A stretch of DNA of 64,000 bases. Source: Luzula sylvatica. Its lineage: Eukaryota > Streptophyta > Magnoliopsida > Poales > Juncaceae. Where the stretch lies: NCBI GenBank assembly GCA_946800325.1, contig OX326961.1, positions 47,889,415 through 47,953,414 on the forward strand. Direction: 5' to 3'. Both the position numbers and the translations under genes were made by a program. Below the pieces are notes generated by a model that worked only from the letters and a program-made list of their open reading frames with translations, ran no database searches and was not told the origin of the DNA. Shown here piece by piece: positions 35,015 through 46,731 of this stretch (positions within the stretch are counted from its first letter, which is position 1; every line of letters starts with the position of its first letter).

Positions 35015-36525
35015 TCACTTAACATATTTAACAAACCAATCGAGCAAATCTTTATGAGCTTCTTCGGCTTTCGCAACTGCTGACGTGTCATTCGCTTCAT
35101 ACCTCACTGTCCATCCATGTGCAACCCCTCCAAAAATCTTCACATAGCTTTCTACCTATATAACAATAACAAACAAATACGTGTTACATGTATCAATAAG
35201 GTTCAAATATTCTATTTTGCGGTACTAATATTTCGTTTACCTCGGGTTTGGCGGATAAGAGCTCTTCAAATTGTTTGGTTACTTCAGGAGGGGTAGTTTG
35301 GTCAATTTCCGCTCCAAGTATCGAAATTGGACATTTCACCTCTCAAACAACAACAATAATGATAATTTACTAATAATTTAGTAACAACTAAAATGAATTA
35401 TAATAACATAATAATAAATGAAACCTTGAATATCTTGAACGGTGACAAATGAAGGATGAAGTAAAACGGCTGCTTTAATGAAGTCATGAGACTTGGCCAA
35501 TTCTACCGCAACCTTGGCTGAAATTAAATCATTTCTAACCTATTAGTAAGAAGGGAAATTTACAAAACAACGCCTGCATTATGACTAAATTGCAAAACCT
35601 TAAACCATTGAAAAAGTTAGTTATGACAAAATCCAATTAGTAAACAGTTTTGTTCATCAAGGGTTTTTTTATGCCATTTTAAATCAAATTTTTGTAACGA
35701 GAATTAATGAGTATATATAATACCTCCCCAGCAAAATCCCGCAGCTCCTATTGAAGACGCGCCTTTCTCTTTCAAAGCTTGAATCACAAGCTTTGCATCC
35801 TCGAATCCTTTTGCCTATTAAAAAGTAGTAAAACATAAATCCATATATCAAATATAGATAAAAGTGAATTGGTACGTACCGGTCCGTGCTTTTGGATCCA
35901 TTGAGAAAATTGGCTGAAATCAGGAGTCATAGGATCTCCATATAGAAAATCTGGCACGACCACATAGAATCCACTTTGAGCCACTTTGTCTGCTAGACTC
36001 CTGTGATAAAAATAATACATATTTTTTGTGCAATTAAAAGAAAATCTTGGGCTAAATTGAAGAAAAGCATTCATTTCATCATTTGTGTTTGTACCTCAAG
36101 TTAGGTGCATCAAAGCCTGTATAGAAAATATGTTTTAGTTAGAAAAGTAGTTATATACAAATTACTACAAAATTAAGAAATTGTTTTTGTTTTGGTAGAG
36201 TATATACAGAAATAACGTTTTTCACTATTTATTCCAAAATTATGACGTGGCAGAATTTGATTGGACAGAAGAGTCAAAGATTTTAGAACATTGTAGAAGG
36301 AACAAAAACCATGGATCTAAACGTAAAATTAAAATATACAAGGATTTGTGCGAAAAAAACAAGGAGCTAACCGAAAACATCAGAGACGAGGAGGATGGTG
36401 GGTTTAGAGGCGTCGAAGGAGCCAGAGATATATGCTTTGAGTCCGCCGATGTTGTCGACGACTTCACCTTTGCCGCAGGCCGGGTCGGTGGTGGGCGGAT
36501 GCTCGCAGCACTGTGAGGTCGCCAT
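35015..36525 (-). CDS. Dienelactone hydrolase family protein (seven exons, 240 aa)
   Basis: Exons on the minus strand: 36525-36372, 36116-36095, 36000-35880, 35814-35724, 35517-35425, 35341-35241 and 35155-35015; total 723 nt in frame, all GT/AG. The alpha/beta-hydrolase DLH fold has its triad visible: Cys127 in GAAGFCWG, Asp174 in AEIDQTTPP and His207 in GVAHGWTVRY. Conserved blocks SGFYVVVPDFLYGDP and AAVLLHPSFVTVQDIQ are also present. The length equals that of plant DLH proteins (Arabidopsis about 240 aa). The substrate in plants is not settled; bacterial relatives open dienelactones. Start chosen at 36525 (MATSQCCEHPP), matching homologues, not the upstream in-frame ATG at 36564. Exon 2 is only 22 nt long. 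Confidence 0.92.
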
Positions 36526-37180
36526 TTGTGTTTCTTTTGAGTTATTTAGTGGATTTGGGTGCAAATTAATTTGGCGATGTAGGTGTTTGGTTATAAGAGC
36601 TCTGGTTCGGATGGATTGATGGTTTTGGCTAGGCAGAGTGCGTGGGATAATTATTAATGAAAATTATGACTTGTTGAATGGCCTTCACTTCGTGGTAGTA
36701 ACGAGATACACGTAGAGAGAGAACTTTAGGTGTGATGTTTTAGTCCATCGACCGATTCTTTTTATACTTAGCATCCAAAAAAAAATACCCAGTTTGTAAG
36801 AACAGATAGTAAATTTTGGAATTTGCAAATCTAATTTTTTTCGTCAGAAATTCTTGACAAAATAGATTGGTTTAGAGGTAAATTTTTGGTTGATAATCAT
36901 GGTTAATTATCATGAAACAACGAACTGTTTTGATAGACTCTCTTATGAAGAATGTTAAAGATTGAAATTTCAATTATGGAAATCTAATTTCAACCTCTTA
37001 AGCCAAAAAGACTTGTATTACTTAGTTTTTAATGTTTCCGTTCCAATTATTTCAATGTTTTTGAAGAAATATAAAATTTTCTTTTGAAGTATCATAATAG
37101 GGATCCGATGGTATTCCTTTTGGTCGTGCACCATCGTATATGAAATATATTCTCATTGTTAGCAATGGTTCCCCCATAAT
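36526..37180. other. Promoter side of dienelactone hydrolase gene and intergenic
   Basis: Contains the probable 5' UTR/promoter of the minus-strand gene in the first 200 bp, then AT-rich sequence with no recognised feature. Confidence 0.4.
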
Positions 37181-37821
37181 TAGGGGTGTCTAACGGTTCG
37201 GATACGGTTCGGATACGGTTCGGATAGTGGTCATACCAGATCCAGATCCATATTTTTTTTTCGGATACGGATCCGGATACGGTATTACCCGGATCCGGAT
37301 ACGGTTCGGATAGTGGTCATACCAGATCCAGATCCATATTTTTTTTCGGATACGGATCCGGATACGGTATTACCCGGATCCGGATACGGTTCGGATATTA
37401 AACGGATACGAATACGGTTCGGATATTGTCGGATACAGATACGGATACGGATCCTATTCGGATATTAAAACGGATACTATGATATAATAATATAATAATA
37501 TTTTTAGAATTCAAGTCTTGATTATTTTGTAATTTTAAAACAAATTATATATATATAGTGATTATTGATTATTAAGTATTATTATGAATTAAAATATAGT
37601 TATTGAATATTAGATATTACTATGATTTTGATCATGATTTCAACAAAACGGTTGCCCGTTTATAAATTTTATTCGGATCCCCATCAAAATATTAGCTCCT
37701 AGATCCGGATCCATACCCGTAAAAACGGATACGGATCCGGATATTTTTTTTTCGGATCCGGATATTTCTTCGGATACGGTTCGGGTCGGTTCGGGCAGTA
37801 TCCGCCCCATTGACACCCCTA
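37181..37821. mobile_element. hAT-type MITE rich in CGGATACGG repeats, perfect 8-bp target duplication
   Basis: Ends TAGGGGTGTCTAACGG and CCCATTGACACCCCTA are inverted. CCCATAAT flanks both sides exactly (37173-37180 and 37822-37829). The inside is a run of GGATCCGGATACGG-like words in both orientations, plus one 86-bp tandem duplication (CGGATAGTGG at 37221 and 37307). Same architecture as the element at 20148-20822 but with a different repeated word. A decayed relative is at 28195-28372. Confidence 0.88.
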
Positions 37822-37959
37822 CCCATAATACAGGCAAGTCGCTACGGAGTTATTCATATTTTCAAAATCGAGAACAAGAACAAGAACAAGAAGAGCGGAA
37901 TGTAATGGAGCAGAATATGAAATATGCAATCCAATAAATAAAACTCGAAATGAATGTAT

Positions 37960-38347
37960 AAAATTAATCCTATACCCTAAACCTTATAACTCTATATCTT
38001 GAACCATACTTATTGATTAGACCATACTCGAACCTATAACCCTATACCTTGAACATGTACCTTGAACCATACTTACTAATTAGATCATACATCATATACC
38101 ATGAACCATATAATCTAATACCCCAAATCCTATCATCATGTACCTTGAACTTTATAACCATATATCATGAACCCTACTATGTTGATTAGACCATACATCA
38201 TATATCTCGAACCCTATAACCACATACTCTGAACCCTTCCATGTTGATTAGACCATACATTTTATACCTTGAATCTTATCACCCTATACCATGAACCATA
38301 CTCTGTTGATTATGCCATACATCATATCCCTGAACCCTATAACCATA
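37960..38347. repeat. Degenerate minisatellite with about 62-bp unit
   Basis: TGTTGATTAG starts at 38180, 38242 and 38304, 62 bp apart, with more diverged units upstream (38011, 38074). Typical words are CCATACATCATATACC, TGAACCCTATAACC. The part from 38079 to 38347 recurs at 51130-51398. Confidence 0.8.
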
Positions 38348-40863
38348 CTAGGAGATTACCCGGGCTTCGCGGCGATTTTGTTTCATTTGTTTTACCATAC
38401 ACGTAATATATATACATAATATATAGTTATGATTTTTCGGGATCAAATATAAGACTTTATGAAAATAAATATCATATTGATTAAGGAAATTTGATGATGA
38501 TAAAATTATCATACTATTTTTGAATACGACACATTGCGAAATATTAATTTAATACTATAATGTAACACAGACAAAAAAGAATAAATGTCGCTATAAAATA
38601 ATAAAAGAACATGGGTGGACATAAACAAAAATAAAAACCATATGATATTTTAAATTTTCATATCTAAAATTAAGAATAATAATATTGTAAAAGTTTAAAA
38701 AAAATATTTTTGTCTCATAAATTTTAAGTTTCATGTTTATTATTGAAAAATATTATATAAGTAAAAGAAATTATTTGCGTTTAGTAAAAAAAAATTTTTT
38801 TTTTTTGAAAGATTAACATGAAACTGTTTTAAGTACAAATACAAATATAACATAATTGTTTTAAAAATAATAATAATAATTAGGATGTGCAAAAAAAAAT
38901 TCTATTTTTATTTAAAAAAATGATAATAATAAGGATTACAAGTCATTAGTATAATTATATTTATTTCTATAGTTTTCATAATTTTAAGTTAGAGAAAAAT
39001 ATTGAATATATGATAATAACATACTTAGTAGTATGTGCAATTTTTTTCAATTATAGTTTAAAAATAATAATAATTAGTCTTACAAGTCATTAATTTAATT
39101 ATATTTATTTTTATATATATTTTTACACAATTGTTTTAATAATTTTAAGTTAGAAAAAAATATTAAATATATAATAATATGGATCTCAAAATAAAGATAA
39201 AATTCCAGCGAATATATTTCTTAATTTTTTTAAATTATATTATGAAAATACTAACAATATTTGATGTATGTTTTATTATATTATATATTAATTTATTAAT
39301 TTATTAATGTTAGATATTTAAACTGTTCACATTCTATTTGTATTCACAATTGATCATGTATCATATTGTGAAAAAATTCAAATTCAAATACAACTGGTCC
39401 AACATGAACCTAACAAATAATATTTTGACACGTTATTAGTGTAAGTTGATGTGGCCTTCTAAAATTGCTTAAAACTATGTGTGAAATAAGAGACACATAA
39501 ATATCTACAAATAAAACATAATCACACAAAATCAAAAGTTAATCTATGGTTCATATGTTGCCACATATCGTAATCTAATGGTTGAAATAATTGTGATGAT
39601 GTGGCATGAGTTGTGATGAGGTGGCATGAGGAGATTTTATGATATGTGACAACATATGAACCATGGATTAACCTTTGATTTTGTGTGATTATGTTTTATT
39701 TGTATATATTTATGTATCCCTTATTTTACACATAGTTTTAAGAAATTTTAGAACGCCACATCACCTTACACTGATGACGTGTCAAAATATTATTTGTTAG
39801 GTTCATGTTGGACCAGATGTATTTGATTTTGAATTTTTTCACAATATGTTACATGATCAATTGTGAATAAAAATAGAATGTGAAGAGTTTAAATATCTAA
39901 CATTAATAAATTAATGTATAATATCATAAAAAATACATCAAATATTGTTAGTTTTTTCATAATATAATTTAAAAAAAATTAAGAAATATATTCACTTGAA
40001 TTTTATCTTTATTTTGAGATCCATATTGTTATATATTTAATATTTTCTCTAACTTAAAATTATGAAAACAATTATGTAAAGTAAGATATAAAAATAAATA
40101 TAATTACATTAATGACTTGAAAGCCTAATTATTATTATTATTAAAACTATAATTGAAAAAAATTGTACATACTACTAAGTATGTTATTATCATATATTCA
40201 ATATTTTTCTCTAACTTAAAATTATGAAAATAATTATGTAGAAGAAGATATAAAAATAAATATAATTACATTAATGACTTATAATCCTAATTATTATTAT
40301 TATTAAAACTACAATTGAAAAAAAATTGCACATCCTAATTATTATTATTATTTTTAAAACAATTAATATTTGTATTTTTACTTAAAACAGTTTCATGTTA
40401 ATCTTTAAAAATAATAATAATAATAAAAGATATTTATTTACTAAACACAAATAATTTCTTTAACTTATGTAATATTTTTCAATAATAAACATGAAACATA
40501 AAATTTATCAGACACAAATAATTTTTTTGAACTTTTACAATGTTATTATTCTTAATTTTAGATATGAAAATTTAAAATATCATATGATTTTTATTTTTAT
40601 TTATGTCCACGAATGCTATTTTATTATTTTATAGTGACATTTCTTTTTTGTATATGTTGAATTAAAGTACTAAATAAATATTTCGCAATGTAACGTATTC
40701 AAAAATAGTATAATAATTTTGTCATCATCAAACTTCCTTAATAAATATGATTTTTATTTTCATAAAGTCTTATATTTTATCCCGAAAAATCATAACTATA
40801 TATTATGTGTATGATAAAACAAATATTGAAACAAAACCGCCGCGAAGCGCGGGTAATCTCTAG
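38348..40863. mobile_element. 2.5-kb inverted repeat with two outward-facing Helitron-type 3' ends
   Basis: The left end reads A|CTAGGAGATTACCCGGGC on the plus strand, i.e. a minus-strand Helitron 3' end. The right end reads CCGCGAAGCGCGG (40840-40852, perfect 5-bp stem, 3-nt loop), 11 nt, then CTAG (40860-40863) followed by T. Each arm is about 1.2 kb and the right arm is a slightly diverged inverted copy of the left; the centre is near 39636. Landmarks: CAACATGAACCTAACAAAT at about 39401 and its inverse at about 39798. No coding capacity. A hairpin 11 nt from CTAG and an A/T flank are Helitron hallmarks; the double 3' end is unusual. Confidence 0.68.
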
Positions 40864-41997
40864 TTTACTTTCATAATTCATCAGATTAAAACAAAAATTT
40901 CAATATTAAATATTACAACACTCAATGGCTAAATAATTAATGCCAAAAAACTTCGGAACTCTAAACAGCCGCCCAGAATAATCATACAAAATTTCAATAT
41001 TCAATTTTTTTGGGTTAAATAATTACGGACCGGATATAAATTTTAAAATCTAACAACCTCCCAAACGTAATAATTAATGCATTAGGACTTGATCCATTCA
41101 TTCTTTCGCTGGTTTTCCAACATCAACACCTTGTTCACAAGTCACATCTATGAACCTGGTTTATTTGCTTCTTTTACTCTTTTAATGCCTGCCTCACCCA
41201 CTCACCCACTCGCCTTCTCTTTTTACTTACCCGAGAAAGCTTCGTGTCTTCTAAACTCCTCTTTTCTTTTTGCTTTTTCAATCTCCATTGCCTTTTTGCA
41301 ACAAAAAAAATAATCTCCATTGCCGACTCCACCTTGCTATTCCACCTCAATCGACCACGACCTCAGTCTCCTCTCCTCTCTGCTTCTGATTAATCGCCAT
41401 TCTCTCAGGCAGAAACTCTCGAGTTTTTTAGGTAAATCTCATTTAAGATGGTTGTAAGTCTGTAATATTACTTTCGCTAAAATTTGAGTTTGACCATTGT
41501 TCAATTATAATTTGGGTTTTATGAACTTTTCCATGACTCATACTTCATTGATAATTATAATATGTAGTGAGCAAAACATGATTTATGGAGTTGCATAGCA
41601 TTGGAAGAGTACGGAGAATCAATTTTTCAGTTGTTGGTTTGGGAGGATTTGGAAAAAAAGTAAAGGTATTTACAATTTGTTATAATTTAGTTATAATATT
41701 TTTACATTAAAAATAAATGAATCACTATTTTTTTTTGTATACAATTGAGATATCATTTTGAATAATTAAAAATTGAACGTCTAAATACGTTGATCTCATT
41801 TTGACAAATCAAAATAATAATAATTATTTTGCGAACAATTAAGAGTCGTTCCATATTTGAATCCATTAAAATTTAAGGGAAGCAAATTTGTTTGATTTAA
41901 TTTGAATAATTCACAAAGAATAGACAGTGTCAAGTCAAGCGTCACTAACTTTGTCAATTATAACTAGAGTACCTGATATTTTAGTAAAATCTGAAGT
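40864..41997. other. Intergenic; possible decayed 5' leader
   Basis: Around 41320-41470 is a pyrimidine-rich, GC-richer stretch ending in a donor-like TTTTTTAG/GTAAATC, which could be the 5' UTR exon of a gene. A short frame reading MELHSIGRVRRINFSVVG at 41587 follows but has no homology that I recognise. Not called as a gene. Confidence 0.3.
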
Positions 41998-42249
41998 TCA
42001 ATACATCAGATAGGTTTTTTCACAATTTTTGTTGAATCGGGAGATATGAAGTGTGGTTTCAAGATCCCCGTACCTTTCGTTGATGGCTTCGCGGATGAAT
42101 TGAAGTGATGTAGCTTGATTATCGTCAATGGCGATTAGAAATACCGATGCTTCAAGATCATTCCACAACGATTGTGTGCTACCCTCCTCCGAGAAGAAGC
42201 ATGTGCGAGCCGAGTATGGCGATGTTATGATTGGGACGAAATCCTCCAT
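41998..42249 (-). CDS. Unidentified short ORF (83 aa)
   Basis: MEDFVPIITSPYSARTCFFS opens an 83-aa minus-strand frame (a longer frame starts at 42261). It is of normal amino-acid composition and GC-richer than its surroundings, but no family was recognised. It lies about 370 bp downstream, on the same strand, of the truncated U2 sequence at 42620-42690. It may be the first exon of a decayed gene; codons after YGDLETTLHISRF lead to a stop with no clear splice site. Confidence 0.25.
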   Translation of the reverse strand: MEDFVPIITSPYSARTCFFSEEGSTQSLWNDLEASVFLIAIDDNQATSLQFIREAINERYGDLETTLHISRFNKNCEKTYLMY

Positions 42250-42619
42250 TACCCGAAACAAAACGGGCCAAATTGGAAAACGAGATTAGTAATTGCGGGT
42301 ATAATCAATCAATTGGAGCCGGGGCTTAAACTTCCTTGCTGATTTTGGGATTAGATCGATGGGTATGAGGAGAATCGAAGGTAGAACAAATCGAAAGGGA
42401 GAAAAAATCACGCAAAAACGCATTGTTCGTAACTGTCACTGTCGACGGAACAAATCTATGACCTCACTGTAGATCGGAGTAGAGCGACTACCTGGTTACT
42501 CCGGCGACGAGAAAGGACGCCGTTCCGGCGGTTAGGAGGTGGATCGAGACCTAAGATTTTCGTCAGTTATGTCTAAAAAACAAAAAAAGAAAAAAGAAAA
42601 AAGAAAAAGAAAGGAGAAA

Positions 42620-42690
42620 CTACATATCAGATATTAAACTGACAAGAACAGATACTACACTTGATCTTAGCCAAAAAGCCGAGAAAAGTA
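42620..42690 (-). pseudogene. U2 snRNA 5' end fragment (about 71 of roughly 196 nt)
   Basis: On the minus strand it reads TACTTTTCTCGGCTTTTTGG, then CTAAGATCAAGTGTAGTATC, TGTTCTTGTCAG and TTTAATATCTGATATGTAG. This matches the near-universal U2 5' region, including the GUAGUA branch-point recognition motif, with a few substitutions. Similarity stops abruptly after GATATGTAG: the expected GGCCATTGGCCCAC and Sm region are absent and a T/C-rich stretch follows. No plant snRNA upstream element (RTCCCACATCG) is seen on the 5' side, where a MITE starts within about 15 bp. It is therefore a truncated pseudogene. Confidence 0.85.
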
Positions 42691-42704
42691 AAAAAATAAA
42701 ATAG

Positions 42705-42936
42705 GGAGTTCTATGATAGATCCATTTTCTTATCATGGACCCATTTTAAAAAAATATATATATATTTTGAATATTTGTTGAATAATGATTTTTTTATAAG
42801 ATTCTAGTGTATATTTATCATTTAATGGTATTCAAAACATAAATTTGGTAGAATTAATTAATAAATAGCTAAAATTTTTAAAATAAATTTTTAAAAAATG
42901 ATCCACGATACAAAAATGAATCTATCATAGAACTTT
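42705..42936. mobile_element. MITE next to the U2 fragment, about 45-bp TIRs
   Basis: GAGTTCTATGATAGATCC at the left and the reverse complement of GAATCTATCATAGAACTTT at the right match, and similarity continues through CATGGACCCATTTT / GTGGATCATTTT. No open frame. Target duplication unclear. Confidence 0.7.
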
Positions 42937-42997
42937 CCAATAATCAAAACACAAAAACATTCTACTTTGTCGAAAATAGCGGATAATGGGTAAAAAC

Positions 42998-43175
42998 CAA
43001 TGTTTTAAATTGCGAAGCGGTCCATTGCGCTTGGACTGTAAATTACATATGATCACCGATATTGCGCGATATTGCGGCAATATTGCGACGCTATTTTGTA
43101 TGTTGCGGTGTTACGTTTTATATATATTGTGTTTTGCGCTATGACGGCGCAATTGCGTCGCAATTTAAATCACTG
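42998..43175. mobile_element. Short hAT-type MITE with near-perfect 8-bp target duplication
   Basis: CAATGTTTTAAATTGCGAAG at the left pairs with GTCGCAATTTAAATCACTG at the right. Flanks GTAAAAAC (42990-42997) and GTAAAAAA (43176-43183) differ at one base in an A-run. The inside has repeated ATTGCG words. It lies about 190 bp upstream of the oxidoreductase start codon, so it sits in or near that gene's promoter. Confidence 0.72.
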
Positions 43176-43363
43176 GTAAAAAACTAATGAGACCATTTAC
43201 CGTCCCCAGATTTCACCACTACTACTCTGTATTCTTAATTAACGCCACAAAGTAAAATCTCTCAGAAATTTAATAGTCCACACTCCTCACTCCCACTCCC
43301 CCAAACACACACTGACACTCACCAACTCATTGACACTCACCAGGAACTGGATTAAGCACTCGA

Positions 43364-46300
43364 ATGGGTAAGCTGACCCGAGCGCTCGTATTCAGGCGGG
43401 GATTCTCCGCAAGTTCGTCGGAGAATAGAAAATGGGACGCTCTTGTGATCGGCGGAGGGCACAACGGGCTGACGGCAGCTGCATATCTAGCGAGGTCCGG
43501 GCTCTCTGTCGCCGTACTGGAGCGTCGCCACCTAGTCGGAGGCGCCGCCGTGTCGGAGGAGATCGTGCCTGGTTTCCGTTTCTCTCGCTGTAGTTATCTC
43601 CAGAGCCTTCTCCGCCCCTCGGTTATTCAGTCTGATCTTTGTCTCTTTCGTATCAGCATAATCGTACTATATATTTCAAAACTTGACATTAATTTCTCTC
43701 CTAATTGCTAATGAAGGGATCTCCAATTGGAGAAGCATGGATTGAAGCTCTTTAGACGAAGTCCATCTTCCTTCACACCTTGCATCGATGGAAGATACCT
43801 TTTATTGGGACCCGATAAAGATTTGAATCAATCAGAAATTTCAAAGTTCTCCAAAAAAGACGCAATTGCATATCCAAGGTAATACCGCAAGACAAAATTA
43901 CCTTTTATTTTCTCCTAATTTTCTGTTTTTTTACATATTTTAATGCAGATATGAAATGCAACTCGAGAAATTCTGTAAATTCATGGATTATATCATAGAT
44001 TCGCCTCCACCTGAGCAAAGTCATGAAAGTTTATCCTTAGTCGATAAAATGAAGGGTAAAATTCATAAAGCTGCGTTTTGGAGCCATTGCCTACAACATG
44101 TTTCTAAACTTGGACAAAAAGATATGGTGTAAGTTTCTAACTTATAAAAATATTATGTATAATTTCAACTGCTAAGTATAATAATTTTCTGATTTTTATA
44201 AAGGGATTTCTTGGATTTGGTTCTTTCACCCGCATCGAAAGTCCTGAATAATTGGTTTGAGGTAATCAAATTTTAATTAATCCTAAATTATGAAACTTGT
44301 TCGAATTTGAATATTTAATTGTTTCTATTTTTATATTTATTTTATATGTAGGGAGAGGTTTTGAAGGCTACTCTTGCAACTGATTCTGTGATTGGTACTA
44401 TGGTAACATTTATTTCAAAACATTTAAATATTAAAAAGTTGTATATTTTAAATGCTAGAATAACAATTTTTTTATTATTATATGAATTATGAAATGATAT
44501 TTATTTATGAAGGGAACAATACATACACCAGGATCAGGTTATGTGTTGTTACATCACGTTATGGGCGAAACTAATGGAGAACGTGGTGTTTGGTCGTAAG
44601 TTTTTTTTATCTTTTTTTGTATTAAAATATATGTGAATTTATCAAAAACAACCCTATAATATCTCATATTATGGAAACCCCCCCTCCCTTTGAAATGAGT
44701 TGGTGGGTTTTTCGAATTTGTTCCTTGTGTCATATAATGCTTGTGATTGATCAAACTTGTCATGCACATAATTTCATGTATACCCTAAAAAAACACAAAA
44801 TAGTCATGCACAAATACCACTAAGTGCATGCGTTTTGTGCTGATATGAAATGAAAAAAAGAATAGTAGTAAGTTAATAATGTTAATTTATTTTAATATAG
44901 ATATGTTGAAGGAGGAATGGGTTCGGTATCTGAAGCTATAAGCAAAGCTGCTCGTGAAGTTGGGGCCCACATCATGACAAATTCTGAGGTATTTAATATT
45001 TTGAGAAATTTTATTTTCTTAGTATTATATAAGCTATAAGATTATAAATTCTGAAGCTATTATGGAATGGTATTTATTATTTAGATTGCTCGGCTTATTG
45101 TCGACGAGAGCTCTAAAGAAGTAAAAGGGGTAAGTAATCTTCATTATTAACTCATCATAACGATTTTAATTTCATAATTAAGCCCAAATTAAACCCAAAT
45201 TGAGCAAACCAAGAAAATAATTATCACATGGATTTTAATTTTGTAAATAAGCTCAAATTGCTCCCAAATTAAGCCTCCCAAATCAAGCCCCAATTAACCA
45301 AATTTGTGTAAGTTCACAAAATTAAGCCTAAATTTACCTTGATTTTCAAATGGACATGCAAATATCATGTAAATTGCAATTAAAGTTATAATATTTCGCA
45401 ATTTGGTTTATTTAGGTAGTGCTGGCCGATGGAAAAGAAATCCATTCGTCTGTAGTTTTATCAAACGCCACAGCTCATAAAACATTTCTGGTAATTATTT
45501 TTTGGGGAAATTTGCGAAAATGTCCTTGCATCAGAAATTAATTACGGCACATTTCTTTTTATTATTTTCTGTAGGAATTAACTTCACCCGAATTTCTTCC
45601 TGAAGAATTCGTCTCTTCTATTAGAAACTTAGATTACAGCTCTGTAATAATGCTTATTATCATTACTTATTTATATATTTATTACCAATTAAAATACCGT
45701 TCTTTATACTTTAATTTCTCATAATTTAGGCTACAACAAAAATTAATTTGGCAGCTGATAGATTACCAAATTTTAAATGTTGCAAAAGTAACTCTCTTAA
45801 CGGTGGACCCGAACATATAGGAACCATACACATAGGATCAGAAAGGTATATTCTAATTCAACTTAATTTTATTATATAATTTACATTTTTATAAATTAAT
45901 ATATATTTTTTGTGTATTTTAAAAGTATGGGGGAAATTGATGATGCATACAAGGATGCATTAAATGGGGAACCTTCTAGAAGGCCTCTCATCGAAATGAC
46001 CATTCCTTCTATCTTAGACAAAACTATTTCCCCACCAGGTTTATATTTACACATATTACTAATAAAATTAAAATTTAAAATTATACTAAATTGTAGAAAT
46101 ATTTATTTTTTAGGTCAACATGTAATAAACCTATTTATTCAATACACGCCTTATAAACTATCTGAAGGTAGTTGGAATGATCCTAATATCAGAGTAAGCG
46201 AGTCTCCATTTGAATTTCTACAATTTTATGATTTTATTATGTTAATAATTTTTATATTTATTTTAGGATGCTTTTGCAAAAAAATGTTTTTCATTAATCG

Positions 46301-46731
46301 ATGAATATGCACCTGGATTTAGCTCGTCGATAATTGGCTACGATATGCTCACGCCACTTGATCTAGAAAAGGAATTTGGTTTAACCGGTATTAATTATTA
46401 AATATAACCCTAAAATATATTTATTGTTTAATATTATGTATAAAACAGGTGGGAATATATTTCACGGGGCAATGGGATTGGATTCTTTATTCCTAATGCG
46501 ACCCACCAAAGGATGGTAAGCTAAAATTTGAAAATTTGAGGTTATTTTTGTAAATACACATTTTTATAATTATCATAATATACTATTTTGGCTTTGTACA
46601 GGTCGGGATATAAAACGCCAATAAAAGGTTTATATTTATGTGGAAGTGGGACCCACCCTGGGGGCGGTGTGATGGGTGCACCTGGACGCAATGCAGCTTC
46701 TATTGTTATTCAAGACCTAAAAAAATTGTAA
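43364..46731 (+). CDS. PYROXD2-like FAD-dependent oxidoreductase (16 exons, 567 aa)
   Basis: Exons: 43364-43629, 43717-43878, 43949-44128, 44204-44261, 44352-44402, 44513-44595, 44901-44988, 45085-45129, 45416-45490, 45575-45643, 45730-45845, 45926-46038, 46114-46193, 46267-46387, 46449-46515 and 46602-46731; they sum to 1704 nt in one frame. A Rossmann FAD motif is at residues 25-54 ([20 protein letters not shown]). The C-terminal FAD/NAD(P) block is [20 protein letters not shown]. Family knowledge places this with pyridine nucleotide-disulphide oxidoreductase domain protein 2 and phytoene-desaturase-like enzymes; the human member is mitochondrial. The basic, Ser-rich start ([19 protein letters not shown]) looks like a mitochondrial presequence. 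The substrate is unknown. No damage seen. Confidence 0.92.

Noticed and set aside
37960..38347. Possible CRISPR-like regularly spaced repeat
   Set aside because: Degenerate direct tandem units without unique spacers, in a plant genome; it is a minisatellite.
38348..40863. Interpretation as a classical TIR DNA transposon
   Set aside because: No target-site duplication is seen; the flanks are A on the left and T on the right, and the hairpin plus CTAG ends fit Helitron-type insertion better.
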